From positions 1 through 46,581 of the forward strand of contig JAEXAJ010000039.1 of NCBI GenBank assembly GCA_023458215.1: 46,581 bases of DNA, read 5' to 3'. A program made the position numbers and the translations under genes. This document shows positions 25,057-32,746 of the stretch, piece after piece. The first letter of the stretch is position 1; the number at the start of each line of letters is the position of its first letter. Below the pieces are notes generated by a model, which made no database searches, had not been told where the DNA came from, and worked only from the letters and a program-made list of their open reading frames with translations. The stretch comes from Bacteroidota bacterium (GTDB lineage Bacteria; Bacteroidota; Bacteroidia; Bacteroidales; Bacteroidaceae).

Positions 25057-28000
25057 TTAAAATTCACACTTTAAAGAGAAGCCCCAACTACGGGTCGTAG
25101 GCATACCATAAACTTCAATTCCTTGATTGTCATTCCCTGTAGAAAGTACTAAGTCCGGATCGAAAGGTGCTTTTTTGTGGATGAAGAACAAGTTGCGCCC
25201 CGAGAATGAGAGTTGCACTTTCTTGAATACCTGCGTTTTTCCGACCCACGAAGCGGGTAGCTGATAAGCCAAAGACAGTTCGCGCAAACGGATATTGGTA
25301 GCATCATACATATAATATTCGGTCACTCCGGCACGCCCTCCTACTACATTTTTATAAAAACCTTTGACATTATCAATGCGGCGTCCTTCGAGTTCCACAT
25401 AACCTTTATCTCTGGCTTTTGCTGTAAGTTCAGAAACGCCATACATGTCCATATCAGCCTGAGTTTGCGAAAGTATTTCTCCTCCGTAGCGGCAGTCTAT
25501 CAGAAAATAAAGTGACAAGTTTTTGTAGGACAAAAGATGGCTCCAACCAAGCATGAACTTGGGATTGGCATTTCCTACTTTAATTGTATTTCCGTCTCCT
25601 TCGACCAAAGGCAGGTCTTTATAATCTCCCTCGGTGCCATATACAATATTGCCGGCATTATCCCTCACAAAAGCTTTCCCATAAATATCTCCAATAGAGC
25701 CACCCTTTACCAATTTCATGGCGTAACTTGAGGAGAAACTTGTGGGACCGTATACAAATTCCTTCAAAGCTTCGTGAAGAGCAACGATCTTGTTCCTATT
25801 GGAAGAAAAGTTGAGGTCTGTTTTCCATTTAAAACTCTTTATCAGCACCGGAACCGCATCAAGCGATACCTCCCACCCTACATTTTGTATATTACCTGCA
25901 TTCACATAACGGTAGGCATACTTATCTCCCGAGAGTGTAGGCAACTTGAAAAATTGATTATGGGTATTCGTCTTATAAAACGTAGCATTCAGCCCGATTC
26001 TCCCTTTCAGAAAACGTGCTTCGACACCTGCTTCTACCGAATGTGTCATTTCCGGTTCCATGTCCTTAAAAGGAGCAGCATCACTTGCCATATACTCTCC
26101 GCCGGCTGTAATGTGAGCCGAAGGGTTTGTAATAAACATAGGTATATCATTACCTACCATGCTGTAAGTAGCACGTACTTTGGCCAGTGAAACCCATTCC
26201 GGCAACGCCATCAGTTTATTCAGCAGCACAGAAGTTCCTACCGAGGGGTAGAAGAAACCGCATTTTTCATGAGCTGTATATGCCAAGGTCGATGACCAGT
26301 CGTTACGTGCCGTGAGGTCGATATAAACCCCTTCTTTATATCCCATTTGCACTGTTGCAAATAGGGATTGCAACTGGCGGCGAGCATCAATCTTCTGGTC
26401 GAGTGCGGCGGAACCGTTCATAATGATATTTGCCAAATTAAATACGTTGGCATATTTCAAAGAAGCTGTTTTTGAGTCATAACGAATGGAGTTCACTGTT
26501 TTATCATTGATACTGAATCCCAAAGCACCGTCCACAGAAAATGTGTTCCACTGCTTTTTCAACATCATCATAAGATCTCCGTAGTACTGGGTTTCCTGAT
26601 AATCCATCTCTATGTAACGCCCGTTAGCTCCTGCTAATGCCGGGGCGGTGGAAGCATAGAATTTCTGACGTACTTTATCACTAATATAATCAGCATTTCC
26701 TCTTGCCTGCAAGTCCATCCAGTCATTCACTTTCAGGCGGGCTGATAAAGAAACAATGGCGTGTGTCCGAGTGTCCCGACTGGTGATGCGGTTAGTAATC
26801 CAGTAAGGGTTCTGTTCAAAGTCCTCGTAGGCGGTATGCCAGTTCTGCACATTCAGATTGCGGCTTTCGTCGTACGTTTCAAAATTGTCCCTATAATAAG
26901 AAAGGTCTTCCCCACGCGGGAAACGATAAAGACCAACCAACGGGTTCATATAAAAGCCGCCTACCGTAGGCTTGTCTTTAGATACCTGCTGCATCAGATT
27001 CACACTACCGTCGAGTTTCAGTCGGGAATTAAAAAAGAGAGAAGTCTCCCGGAAAGTAAGATTATGCTTGGACAAACGGTTTTTTCCTATAATACCATGA
27101 CCTGTTGTATTGGCATACGAAAAATAGTTCTGCAACTTCTCATTACCGTGACTTATGGACAGCGAAGTGATCGAAGTAACTCCCGTAGAAAAGAAATCTT
27201 TCAGATTGTCATAGACCGGAAGATCAGCACATTCACCCCAGCTATCTATACCATCACTGACACCATACCTGTTCTGCATCTCCGGCAAGGAGAATGCATT
27301 GTCAAACATCAGGCTGGTGGAGAATGAGATGCTGCGCTTTCCTTCTGCTTTACCTTTCTTTGTTGTAATTAAAATCACACCATTGGCGGCCTGACTGCCA
27401 TAGAGAGCTGCCGCCGGAGCACCTTTTAAAATACTGATGCTCTCTATATCTTCCGGATTCAGATTGGAAATGCCATCTCCACCGTCACGATTTCCGGCAT
27501 TAGCCGTACCTCCAATTGCCGAGTAGGCCTGTTCGGAGGTAGAATTCAGCATCGGGACACCATCAATTACATACAACGGCTGATTATCGCTTGCCACAGA
27601 ACGGATTCCACGAATGCTGACTTTTGCCGAAGCTCCCAAGCCCGATGAAACCTGACTGATTTGTACGCCTGCCGATTTACCAGCCAATGCAGTCACCAAA
27701 TTAGGCATTTTTACCCGGGTCAGCTCTTCACTTTTTATTTGGTCGGTGGCATAAGAGAGCGAGTTGGCCTTCTTTTCTATGCCCAAGGCAGTAACTACCA
27801 CATTGTCCAGTACAACCGTATTTTCTCTCAGCACGATTTTTAAAACCGTACTTCCTTTCATTGTCAATTCCTGGGAGATATAACCTATGAATGAAACATT
27901 CAACACTGCCTGACCTGCCACTGAGAGTTCAAATCGACCTTCCATGTCAGTCACAGTACCATTAGACGTACCTTTTTCTTGAACGGTAGCTCCTATCAGC

Positions 28001-28155
28001 GGTTCGCCCGATTCGTCAGTGACAGAACCGGTTACTTTGATTGAGGACAATGGAACTTCCGAATGGAAAATATTTTTATTAGAAGTAGCCCGTGAATTTG
28101 TCCAACTTACACAAAATAATATTACCAAAATATAAAAAATAGTGATTCGCTTCAT
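25057..28155 (-). CDS. SusC/RagA-family TonB-dependent outer-membrane transporter
   Basis: A 1032-aa protein from the ATG at 28155. The signal peptide MKRITIFYILVILF.. is followed by a carboxypeptidase-regulatory-like domain (VTGSVTDESGEPLIGATVQ), then a TonB plug (LVTALAGKSAGVQISQVSSG, LYVIDGVPMLN, ESISILKGAPAAALYGSQAA) and a long beta-barrel ending with Phe (SLKCEF). It imports a surface-bound substrate with energy from TonB/ExbBD. The SusD-like gene follows 16 nt downstream. No sigma/anti-sigma pair, hybrid two-component regulator or hydrolase is adjacent, so this is a stripped-down SusCD pair. Confidence 0.93.
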   Translation of the reverse strand: MKRITIFYILVILFCVSWTNSRATSNKNIFHSEVPLSSIKVTGSVTDESGEPLIGATVQEKGTSNGTVTDMEGRFELSVAGQAVLNVSFIGYISQELTMKGSTVLKIVLRENTVVLDNVVVTALGIEKKANSLSYATDQIKSEELTRVKMPNLVTALAGKSAGVQISQVSSGLGASAKVSIRGIRSVASDNQPLYVIDGVPMLNSTSEQAYSAIGGTANAGNRDGGDGISNLNPEDIESISILKGAPAAALYGSQAANGVILITTKKGKAEGKRSISFSTSLMFDNAFSLPEMQNRYGVSDGIDSWGECADLPVYDNLKDFFSTGVTSITSLSISHGNEKLQNYFSYANTTGHGIIGKNRLSKHNLTFRETSLFFNSRLKLDGSVNLMQQVSKDKPTVGGFYMNPLVGLYRFPRGEDLSYYRDNFETYDESRNLNVQNWHTAYEDFEQNPYWITNRITSRDTRTHAIVSLSARLKVNDWMDLQARGNADYISDKVRQKFYASTAPALAGANGRYIEMDYQETQYYGDLMMMLKKQWNTFSVDGALGFSINDKTVNSIRYDSKTASLKYANVFNLANIIMNGSAALDQKIDARRQLQSLFATVQMGYKEGVYIDLTARNDWSSTLAYTAHEKCGFFYPSVGTSVLLNKLMALPEWVSLAKVRATYSMVGNDIPMFITNPSAHITAGGEYMASDAAPFKDMEPEMTHSVEAGVEARFLKGRIGLNATFYKTNTHNQFFKLPTLSGDKYAYRYVNAGNIQNVGWEVSLDAVPVLIKSFKWKTDLNFSSNRNKIVALHEALKEFVYGPTSFSSSYAMKLVKGGSIGDIYGKAFVRDNAGNIVYGTEGDYKDLPLVEGDGNTIKVGNANPKFMLGWSHLLSYKNLSLYFLIDCRYGGEILSQTQADMDMYGVSELTAKARDKGYVELEGRRIDNVKGFYKNVVGGRAGVTEYYMYDATNIRLRELSLAYQLPASWVGKTQVFKKVQLSFSGRNLFFIHKKAPFDPDLVLSTGNDNQGIEVYGMPTTRSWGFSLKCEF

Positions 28156-28294
28156 CGTATATATGTGCCTACAAAGTGCAAAATTATGCAATTACTTCGA
28201 ATTATAAAACTTAAATATACAAGAAAGCTATTTTTTTATTGTAAAAACCCCTGAGATTGTTTGCCTTCTACGGATTTATTTGTATATTAGGGGC

Positions 28295-28888
28295 ATGTAT
28301 AGTAATGCTGACATATTTAAAATAGAAACTAATCATGTAGTTCCTTCGCGCGGAAAAGTATTAATTTCCGAGCCTTTTTTGTGTGACCAGACATTTGGCC
28401 GATCAGTTGTCCTGTTAGTGGACCATAGTGAAGATGGGACAATGGGACTCGTACTGAATAAACCTACCCCGTTACTTCTAAACGATATATTACAAGAGTT
28501 TAATTGCTCCGAAAATATACCTATATATAAAGGTGGACCGCTTAGTACTGACACCCTGTTCTACTTGCATACATTCGAACACATATCAGATTCCCTCCCC
28601 ATCTCCAAAGGGCTTTATCTAAATGGGGATTTTGATGCCATCAAAGAGTATCTGACGCTAGGCAACCCCATCAAAGGTAAAATACGTTTCTTTTTGGGTT
28701 ATTCAGGTTGGGATCACGAGCAATTGAGGCAGGAAATTGAAGAAAATACCTGGCTGGTGGGCAAGATGAACATTGATTCTTTGTTGGATGAGAAATCCAG
28801 TTCGAACCTTTGGAAAAGTGCACTTGGCAACTTGGGAAGCAAATACGAAATATGGTCGCGCTTCCCGCAGATACCTACACTTAATTAA
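28295..28888 (+). CDS. YqgE/AlgH family protein
   Basis: A 197-aa protein from the ATG at 28295 (a TTG at 28280 is unlikely). The conserved stretches are [39 protein letters not shown] and [16 protein letters not shown], then [22 protein letters not shown]. This is a widespread small family of unknown biochemical function, sometimes called a putative transcriptional regulator. Its 3' end overlaps the convergent acetyltransferase by 8 nt. Confidence 0.9.
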   Translation: MYSNADIFKIETNHVVPSRGKVLISEPFLCDQTFGRSVVLLVDHSEDGTMGLVLNKPTPLLLNDILQEFNCSENIPIYKGGPLSTDTLFYLHTFEHISDSLPISKGLYLNGDFDAIKEYLTLGNPIKGKIRFFLGYSGWDHEQLRQEIEENTWLVGKMNIDSLLDEKSSSNLWKSALGNLGSKYEIWSRFPQIPTLN

Positions 28889-29417
28889 CCATTCGGAGAC
28901 GTTGTAGTAATACGACGTCTTTATATTTTCCACCCACACACCACCACTCCTTGAGTAAACCGCACTCTACGAAGCCACAGGACTTGAAGAGTCGCAAACT
29001 CGTTTCATTATCTACAGCAACGTGTGCATTCAACTGTTTCAGGAAAAGAAAACGGAAGGCGTATTCGCACAAGAGGTCTAAGGCTTCTCTCGCAAACCCA
29101 TTGCCTTGAAACTCTGTACGTATCGCTATGCCAAGCTCTCCACGGGCATGCATAGGGGCAAAGTCCGTTATATCGATAGTCCCTACTACCACATCATCTT
29201 CGCGACGTACGATCATCATGCGAAGCTGACGGTCGGCAAACATATCACACTGAGAATTTTCAATATATTGTTTCAGGACAAATTTGGAGTAAGGAACATT
29301 GAAATTGGTGACATCCCAAGTTCGGGGATCATTTTCCATGGCGTATAGTATATCCAAATCTTCGGGTTCCATAGCGCGCAGTCGCAAACGTTCACTTACA
29401 AAATATGAGGCATTCAT
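28881..29417 (-). CDS. GNAT acetyltransferase (RimJ/RimL or SpeG-like)
   Basis: A 178-aa protein. The N-terminal [24 protein letters not shown] is typical of RimJ/RimL-like GNATs, the acetyl-CoA motif is in [17 protein letters not shown] (Q-x-x-G-x-A), and [21 protein letters not shown] is the classic last motif. Close relatives acetylate spermidine or protein N-termini. It is the third gene of the minus-strand recR-membrane protein-acetyltransferase cluster, 18 nt behind the membrane protein. Confidence 0.87.
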   Translation of the reverse strand: MNASYFVSERLRLRAMEPEDLDILYAMENDPRTWDVTNFNVPYSKFVLKQYIENSQCDMFADRQLRMMIVRREDDVVVGTIDITDFAPMHARGELGIAIRTEFQGNGFAREALDLLCEYAFRFLFLKQLNAHVAVDNETSLRLFKSCGFVECGLLKEWWCVGGKYKDVVLLQRLRMVN

Positions 29418-29434
29418 TTCTAAGCAGATTTCGT

Positions 29435-29887
29435 TTATTCTTCTTTACTGATATGTAGCTCCTTACGCAGACGGGTATCGCTAGGGTAACAAAACAAGGA
29501 GGCCGTTAGGGAGATCAGAGCACAAAGCAATCCTTTATTGCTCAACATCATATAATAGGTAAGAAAACCCGCCAAAAGGGGCATGACCAGTATAACCAAG
29601 CGTATTGCACTCCAAAAGTAATAAAGGCGAAGAGCTTGTAGAATAGCCACATTATCTATTTTTTTAGCGAGTACCCACGAAAATAGTTTCAAAGAAACGG
29701 GGATACATACAGCTACCAGCAGGATGGTGATCGTTTCTGCAAAGTACGTTATGCGCACATTGCCGGCATACATCCCTACCCAATCTCCTCCTGTCTCTCC
29801 AAGAATAACGAGGAGAATAGGCAGCAACCAGAAATAACCGAAAATAGCTTTTAATCGGGTATTGACTTTTTTTATTTGTTCTTCCAT
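29435..29887 (-). CDS. Small four-TM membrane protein of unknown function
   Basis: A 150-aa protein with four hydrophobic stretches (FGYFWLLPILLVILG, ITILLVAVCIPVSLKLFSWVLA, AIRLVILVMPLLAGFLTYYMM, LLCALISLTASLFCYP) and charged ends. I do not recognise a functional domain. It lies between recR (24 nt upstream) and the GNAT gene, so it is probably translated from the recR transcript. Confidence 0.8.
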   Translation of the reverse strand: MEEQIKKVNTRLKAIFGYFWLLPILLVILGETGGDWVGMYAGNVRITYFAETITILLVAVCIPVSLKLFSWVLAKKIDNVAILQALRLYYFWSAIRLVILVMPLLAGFLTYYMMLSNKGLLCALISLTASLFCYPSDTRLRKELHISKEE

Positions 29888-29910
29888 TTGTTGAGTCGGA
29901 TATTAAAAAA

Positions 29911-30528
29911 TTAAACTGTACCGGTAAACAGTGTACGGTTAACAATACTGCGCCCTAAAGTAACTTCATCGGCATATTCCAGCTCGTCGCCTACCGAAAC
30001 ACCACGAGCTATGACAGAAAGTTTCACTCCCAGCTTTTCCAATTTACGGTAGATATAAAAGTTGGTGGTGTCTCCTTCCATTGTAGTGCTCAATGCAAGA
30101 ATGACTTCCTTTATATCTCCACGGGATACACGTTGCACAAGGCTTTCAATTTGCAAGTCACCCGGGCCGATGCCATCCATCGGAGAGATAACCCCTCCTA
30201 ATACGTGATACAACCCGCGGAACTGCTGGGTAGCTTCTACCGCCATCACGTCGCGGATGTTCTCTACCACGCAGATTGCAGAAGCATCCCGTTGCGGATT
30301 GGAACAAATACGGCATGTCTCGGTATCGGAGATGTTATGGCAAACTTTGCAATATTTCACTTCATGCTTCAACGTAACAATAGCGTTGCCGAAAGCTTCC
30401 ACCACAGCTGTGTCCTGGCGCAACAAATGAAGCACCAGCCGCATGGCAGTCTTCCGTCCTATTCCGGGCAACTTGGCAAACTCGCTAACGGCTTTTTCTA
30501 ATAATATCGAGGGATATTGTCCATTCAT
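29911..30528 (-). CDS. recR: Recombination mediator protein RecR
   Basis: A 205-aa protein of usual length. It has a helix-hairpin-helix ([20 protein letters not shown]), a four-Cys zinc finger ([18 protein letters not shown]), and a TOPRIM domain ([38 protein letters not shown]), ending with the C-terminal helical region. RecR works with RecO/RecF in loading RecA at gaps. It heads a three-gene minus-strand cluster. Its -7 promoter element sits 24 nt upstream, at the border of the accessory island. Confidence 0.97.
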   Translation of the reverse strand: MNGQYPSILLEKAVSEFAKLPGIGRKTAMRLVLHLLRQDTAVVEAFGNAIVTLKHEVKYCKVCHNISDTETCRICSNPQRDASAICVVENIRDVMAVEATQQFRGLYHVLGGVISPMDGIGPGDLQIESLVQRVSRGDIKEVILALSTTMEGDTTNFYIYRKLEKLGVKLSVIARGVSVGDELEYADEVTLGRSIVNRTLFTGTV

Positions 30529-30547
30529 ACTTAAATTTGTACTATTG

Positions 30548-30560
30548 GCGGCAAAGATAA
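30548..30560. repeat. 13-bp direct repeat at the left edge of the fimbrial island
   Basis: GCGGCAAAGATAA here is identical to 44957-44969. On the minus strand it contains TATCTTTG (30552-30559), the recR -7 promoter element. Together the copies bracket the integrase and the fimbrial genes. Confidence 0.5.
30552..30559 (-). promoter_or_regulatory. -7 element of recR
   Basis: TATCTTTG on the minus strand, 24 nt before the recR ATG. A TTTG at -33 is not evident, perhaps because island insertion replaced the upstream sequence. Confidence 0.55.
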
Positions 30561-30768
30561 GCAGAAAATTTGAAAGGTAGGGAAGAACGGCGCAGGATAG
30601 TTGTGTACGAAATTTATTCTATTATATATTCTTACAAAACTCTATTCTGAATAATCCCTAATACATCTTTTCCTCCTTCTTCACATACTTTACTTTGTAT
30701 CCTTAAACATTCCCTTCGGTGCATCTGTTTGCAGTCACGCGCGATGCGGAATTAAAAATCAATCAATT

Positions 30769-31920
30769 ATGGAAGAAAAAGAAAAGAATGAAAAGGTGGT
30801 GGCTTTGGAAGCCGAAGAAGCGGTTCAAGCTACCGGGATGCCGGATCTGGCTGCTTACATGCGGTCGGTCATCTCCCAACTGGAAAAAGACAGGAAACGT
30901 TCGGCAGTGCATACCTATACCTATGCGCTGAAATCCTTCACTGCATTTTGCAACGTAAGCGGCAGAGACGTAGACAGGGATGTGGGTGCAGGAAGTGAGG
31001 AAAGTACAGGAAGTGAAAGCTCCGCCACGTCCATGCCGGTCGATGAGGTATTCACTCCCGGCAAGCTCAAAGAATTTGAGGAATGGATGAAGCAGGAAGG
31101 AAGGACAAAGAAAGGCGGGGAACCGAAAGGGTTGAGCCTGAACAGCATCTCCACCTACATGCGGAACCTGAAAGCGGTGTACAACAGGCTTGCCGATGAA
31201 AAGGTACTGCCTTATAACCCGAAATTGTTCGACGATGTGTACACTAAAGTGGAGTCGCAGACCAAGCGGGCACTGGCGAAGGAGCAGATGAATACGCTGC
31301 TGTACGCCGATTTAGGTAAACTGCCCCAAGGGGTGCAGTGTGCGCTGGCCTATTTCCTGCTGATGTTCATGTTCCGGGGAATGCCGTTCATCGACCTTGC
31401 GCACCTGCGCAAGCAGGATGTGAAAGGGAACAGGATTGTGTATAGCCGCCACAAGACGGGACGGCAGATAACGGTGCGCATTCCCAAAGAAGCGATACCG
31501 CTGATAGAGGAGTTTAAAAACACAAATCCCGGTTCCGTTTATCTGTTCCCCATATTGGATGCACAAGGCGGAAAGGAGGAACAGAACAGCAACCGCAACG
31601 GGAAGAAGATGAAAAAAGACAAGGAACTGTATACGGACTATCTGCGGGCGCTTCGCAACTTCAACAAAAAGCTGGAGCGGGTGGCGGCGCTGTTGCTGCC
31701 GGGTGTGAAGCTCAGTTCATACACGCCGCGCCATACTTGGGCTACGCTGGCTTTCTACTCCGGTGTGAGTATCGGCATCATTTGCAAGGCGCTCGGACAC
31801 TCTTCCATCAAGGTGACTGAAACCTACCTGAAACCCTTCGAGAATGAGAGGGTGGACGCAGCGAATGACGAACTGATTATTTCTGTAACACAATGCAACG
31901 GGAAAAAAGAAGCGGCATAA
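30769..31920 (+). CDS. Tyrosine recombinase/integrase (probable promoter invertase)
   Basis: A 383-aa protein. The N-terminal SAM-like core-binding domain (residues 25-150, AYMRSVISQLEKDRKRSAVH.., SISTYMRNLKAVYNRL) carries a low-complexity Ser/Gly/Glu insert at about 66-90. The catalytic domain shows R203 (FRGMPFIDLAHLR), K229 (SRHKTGRQ), R321 with H322 (YTPRHTWAT, where the first box-II position is Tyr, not His), H344 (ALGHSSI) and the nucleophile Y353 (TETYL). It lies 29 nt before the first of two inverted repeats, an arrangement known for Bacteroides Tsr-type invertases that flip promoters. It could alternatively, or also, mobilise the island. Confidence 0.93.
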   Translation: MEEKEKNEKVVALEAEEAVQATGMPDLAAYMRSVISQLEKDRKRSAVHTYTYALKSFTAFCNVSGRDVDRDVGAGSEESTGSESSATSMPVDEVFTPGKLKEFEEWMKQEGRTKKGGEPKGLSLNSISTYMRNLKAVYNRLADEKVLPYNPKLFDDVYTKVESQTKRALAKEQMNTLLYADLGKLPQGVQCALAYFLLMFMFRGMPFIDLAHLRKQDVKGNRIVYSRHKTGRQITVRIPKEAIPLIEEFKNTNPGSVYLFPILDAQGGKEEQNSNRNGKKMKKDKELYTDYLRALRNFNKKLERVAALLLPGVKLSSYTPRHTWATLAFYSGVSIGIICKALGHSSIKVTETYLKPFENERVDAANDELIISVTQCNGKKEAA

Positions 31921-31949
31921 AGCCATATAACGGCTTGTAAAGTAAGGAA

Positions 31950-31971
31950 GTATTACTTACCAAGTAACGGG
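31950..31971 (-). repeat. Left inverted repeat of the switch
   Basis: 22 nt, exactly the reverse complement of 32285-32306. The core read on the minus strand is GTTACTTGGTAAGTAA, itself an interrupted palindrome (TTACTT-GGT-AAGTAA), as expected for the two half-sites of a tyrosine recombinase. Confidence 0.9.
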
Positions 31972-31983
31972 ATTTTCCGGCTG

Positions 31984-32015
31984 CAAAGGTGAAGAAACTT
32001 CTTCATAATTCCAAA
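31984..32015 (-). promoter_or_regulatory. Promoter inside the invertible segment, now pointing away from the operon
   Basis: On the minus strand: TTTG at 32012-32015, a 20-bp spacer, and CACCTTTG at 31984-31991 (first base differs from TAnnTTTG). Transcription would start a few bases before the left inverted repeat and leave the segment leftward, antisense to the recombinase gene. Inversion would aim it at 32349. Confidence 0.65.
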
Positions 32016-32254
32016 TAAATCCTTAATTATCTGTTCTAATATTATCATATTTACCCAGTTAGCGAAACAACACACGAAAAACACACCATATTGCCCCGGC
32101 ACGTTCTCACAAAAACACATTGAGCCTGCATCCATTTCTGAAACTTCAAAAACGGACTGCCTTTGTTTGCACTTTATCAACCGGCAAACTATCCTTTTTC
32201 TTGATAAATGACGAAAAAACGCTTTTTTTCATTGGACGGGAAAATATGCTATCT

Positions 32255-32271
32255 GTTACTTGGTAAGTAAC
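32255..32271 (+). repeat. Third copy of the recombination-site core
   Basis: GTTACTTGGTAAGTAAC, in the same orientation as the right inverted repeat and 33 bp to its left. It shares the 16-bp core but not the flanking CCC and TAC. It may be an accessory or alternative crossover site. Confidence 0.75.
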
Positions 32272-32284
32272 ATCCATTTACTAA

Positions 32285-32306
32285 CCCGTTACTTGGTAAG
32301 TAATAC
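32285..32306 (+). repeat. Right inverted repeat of the switch
   Basis: 22 nt, the perfect reverse complement of 31950-31971. It ends 43 bp before the ATG of the first operon gene, so a promoter delivered by inversion would read straight into the operon. Confidence 0.9.
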
Positions 32307-32348
32307 CTGCATTTGTCAAGTAGCGGTTACACAAAACAAACCAATAAT

Positions 32349-32720
32349 ATGTTATCTATACCTACACAAGCGGCAATTGCCATCCTGCATGACATTTCTT
32401 CGGGAAGTGACCTGCAAGCATCCAATTTCCTCTTTTCAGAAGAGGAATGGAGAAAACTGTTAGACGAACTTGAAACCGGCCGACTCATCCGCCTGTTGCC
32501 GGATAAGACGCCGGGAACGCTCTCCTCGTACGAGTTGTGCCGCCCCTTGCCCGAAATATCCCTGCTGGACGTACTCCGGGCTACCGACGAGCCTATCCGC
32601 TGCACCGTGCCCACCCCCGAGTCATTCTATCTCCGTCACGGACAGATAGCCAACAAAATAGGCGTTCTGAACCAAGTGGCGCGCACGTTTCTGGCAGATA
32701 TTAAAATATCCGACTGGTGA
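32349..32720 (+). CDS. Rrf2-like winged-helix protein at the head of the fimbrial operon
   Basis: A 123-aa protein from the ATG at 32349 (the frame is open to a TTG at 32313 just after the inverted repeat). The N-terminal helix IPTQAAIAILHDI, then FSEEEWRKLLDELETGRLIRLLPD and the stretch YELCRPLPEISLLDVLRATDEP follow the Rrf2 pattern (wing, then Y-x-L-A-R-P-x-x-x-I-T-L-L-D-V). The C-terminal ANKIGVLNQVARTFLADIKISDW matches the Rrf2 dimer helix. No Fe-S Cys trio is present. It is probably a DNA-binding regulator of this operon. The stop overlaps a GTG of the next frame, but the next ATG is 26 nt further. Confidence 0.65.
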   Translation: MLSIPTQAAIAILHDISSGSDLQASNFLFSEEEWRKLLDELETGRLIRLLPDKTPGTLSSYELCRPLPEISLLDVLRATDEPIRCTVPTPESFYLRHGQIANKIGVLNQVARTFLADIKISDW

Positions 32721-32746
32721 ATCGGTATTCAGCATATCAACGAATT

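Larger units (their letters stand above)
31950..32306. other. Putative invertible DNA segment (phase switch)
   Basis: A 357-bp stretch bounded by perfect 22-bp inverted repeats at 31950-31971 and 32285-32306, immediately downstream of a tyrosine recombinase and upstream of a fimbrial operon. It contains no convincing gene. It does contain a complete Bacteroides promoter near its left end, facing left, so in this orientation the fimbrial operon would not be transcribed from it. A third copy of the repeat core lies at 32255-32270. AT-rich sequence with weak hairpins (for example TTATCAA/TTGATAA around 32173-32208) occupies the right half. Confidence 0.8.

Noticed and set aside
30769..31920. Prophage integrase
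   Set aside because: No phage structural, lysis or replication genes occur in the window. The flanking inverted repeats fit a promoter invertase better, although a role in island mobility is not excluded.
31953..32180. 75-aa minus-strand frame inside the invertible segment
   Set aside because: It overlaps the promoter and the left inverted repeat, is AT-rich and has no recognisable domain.
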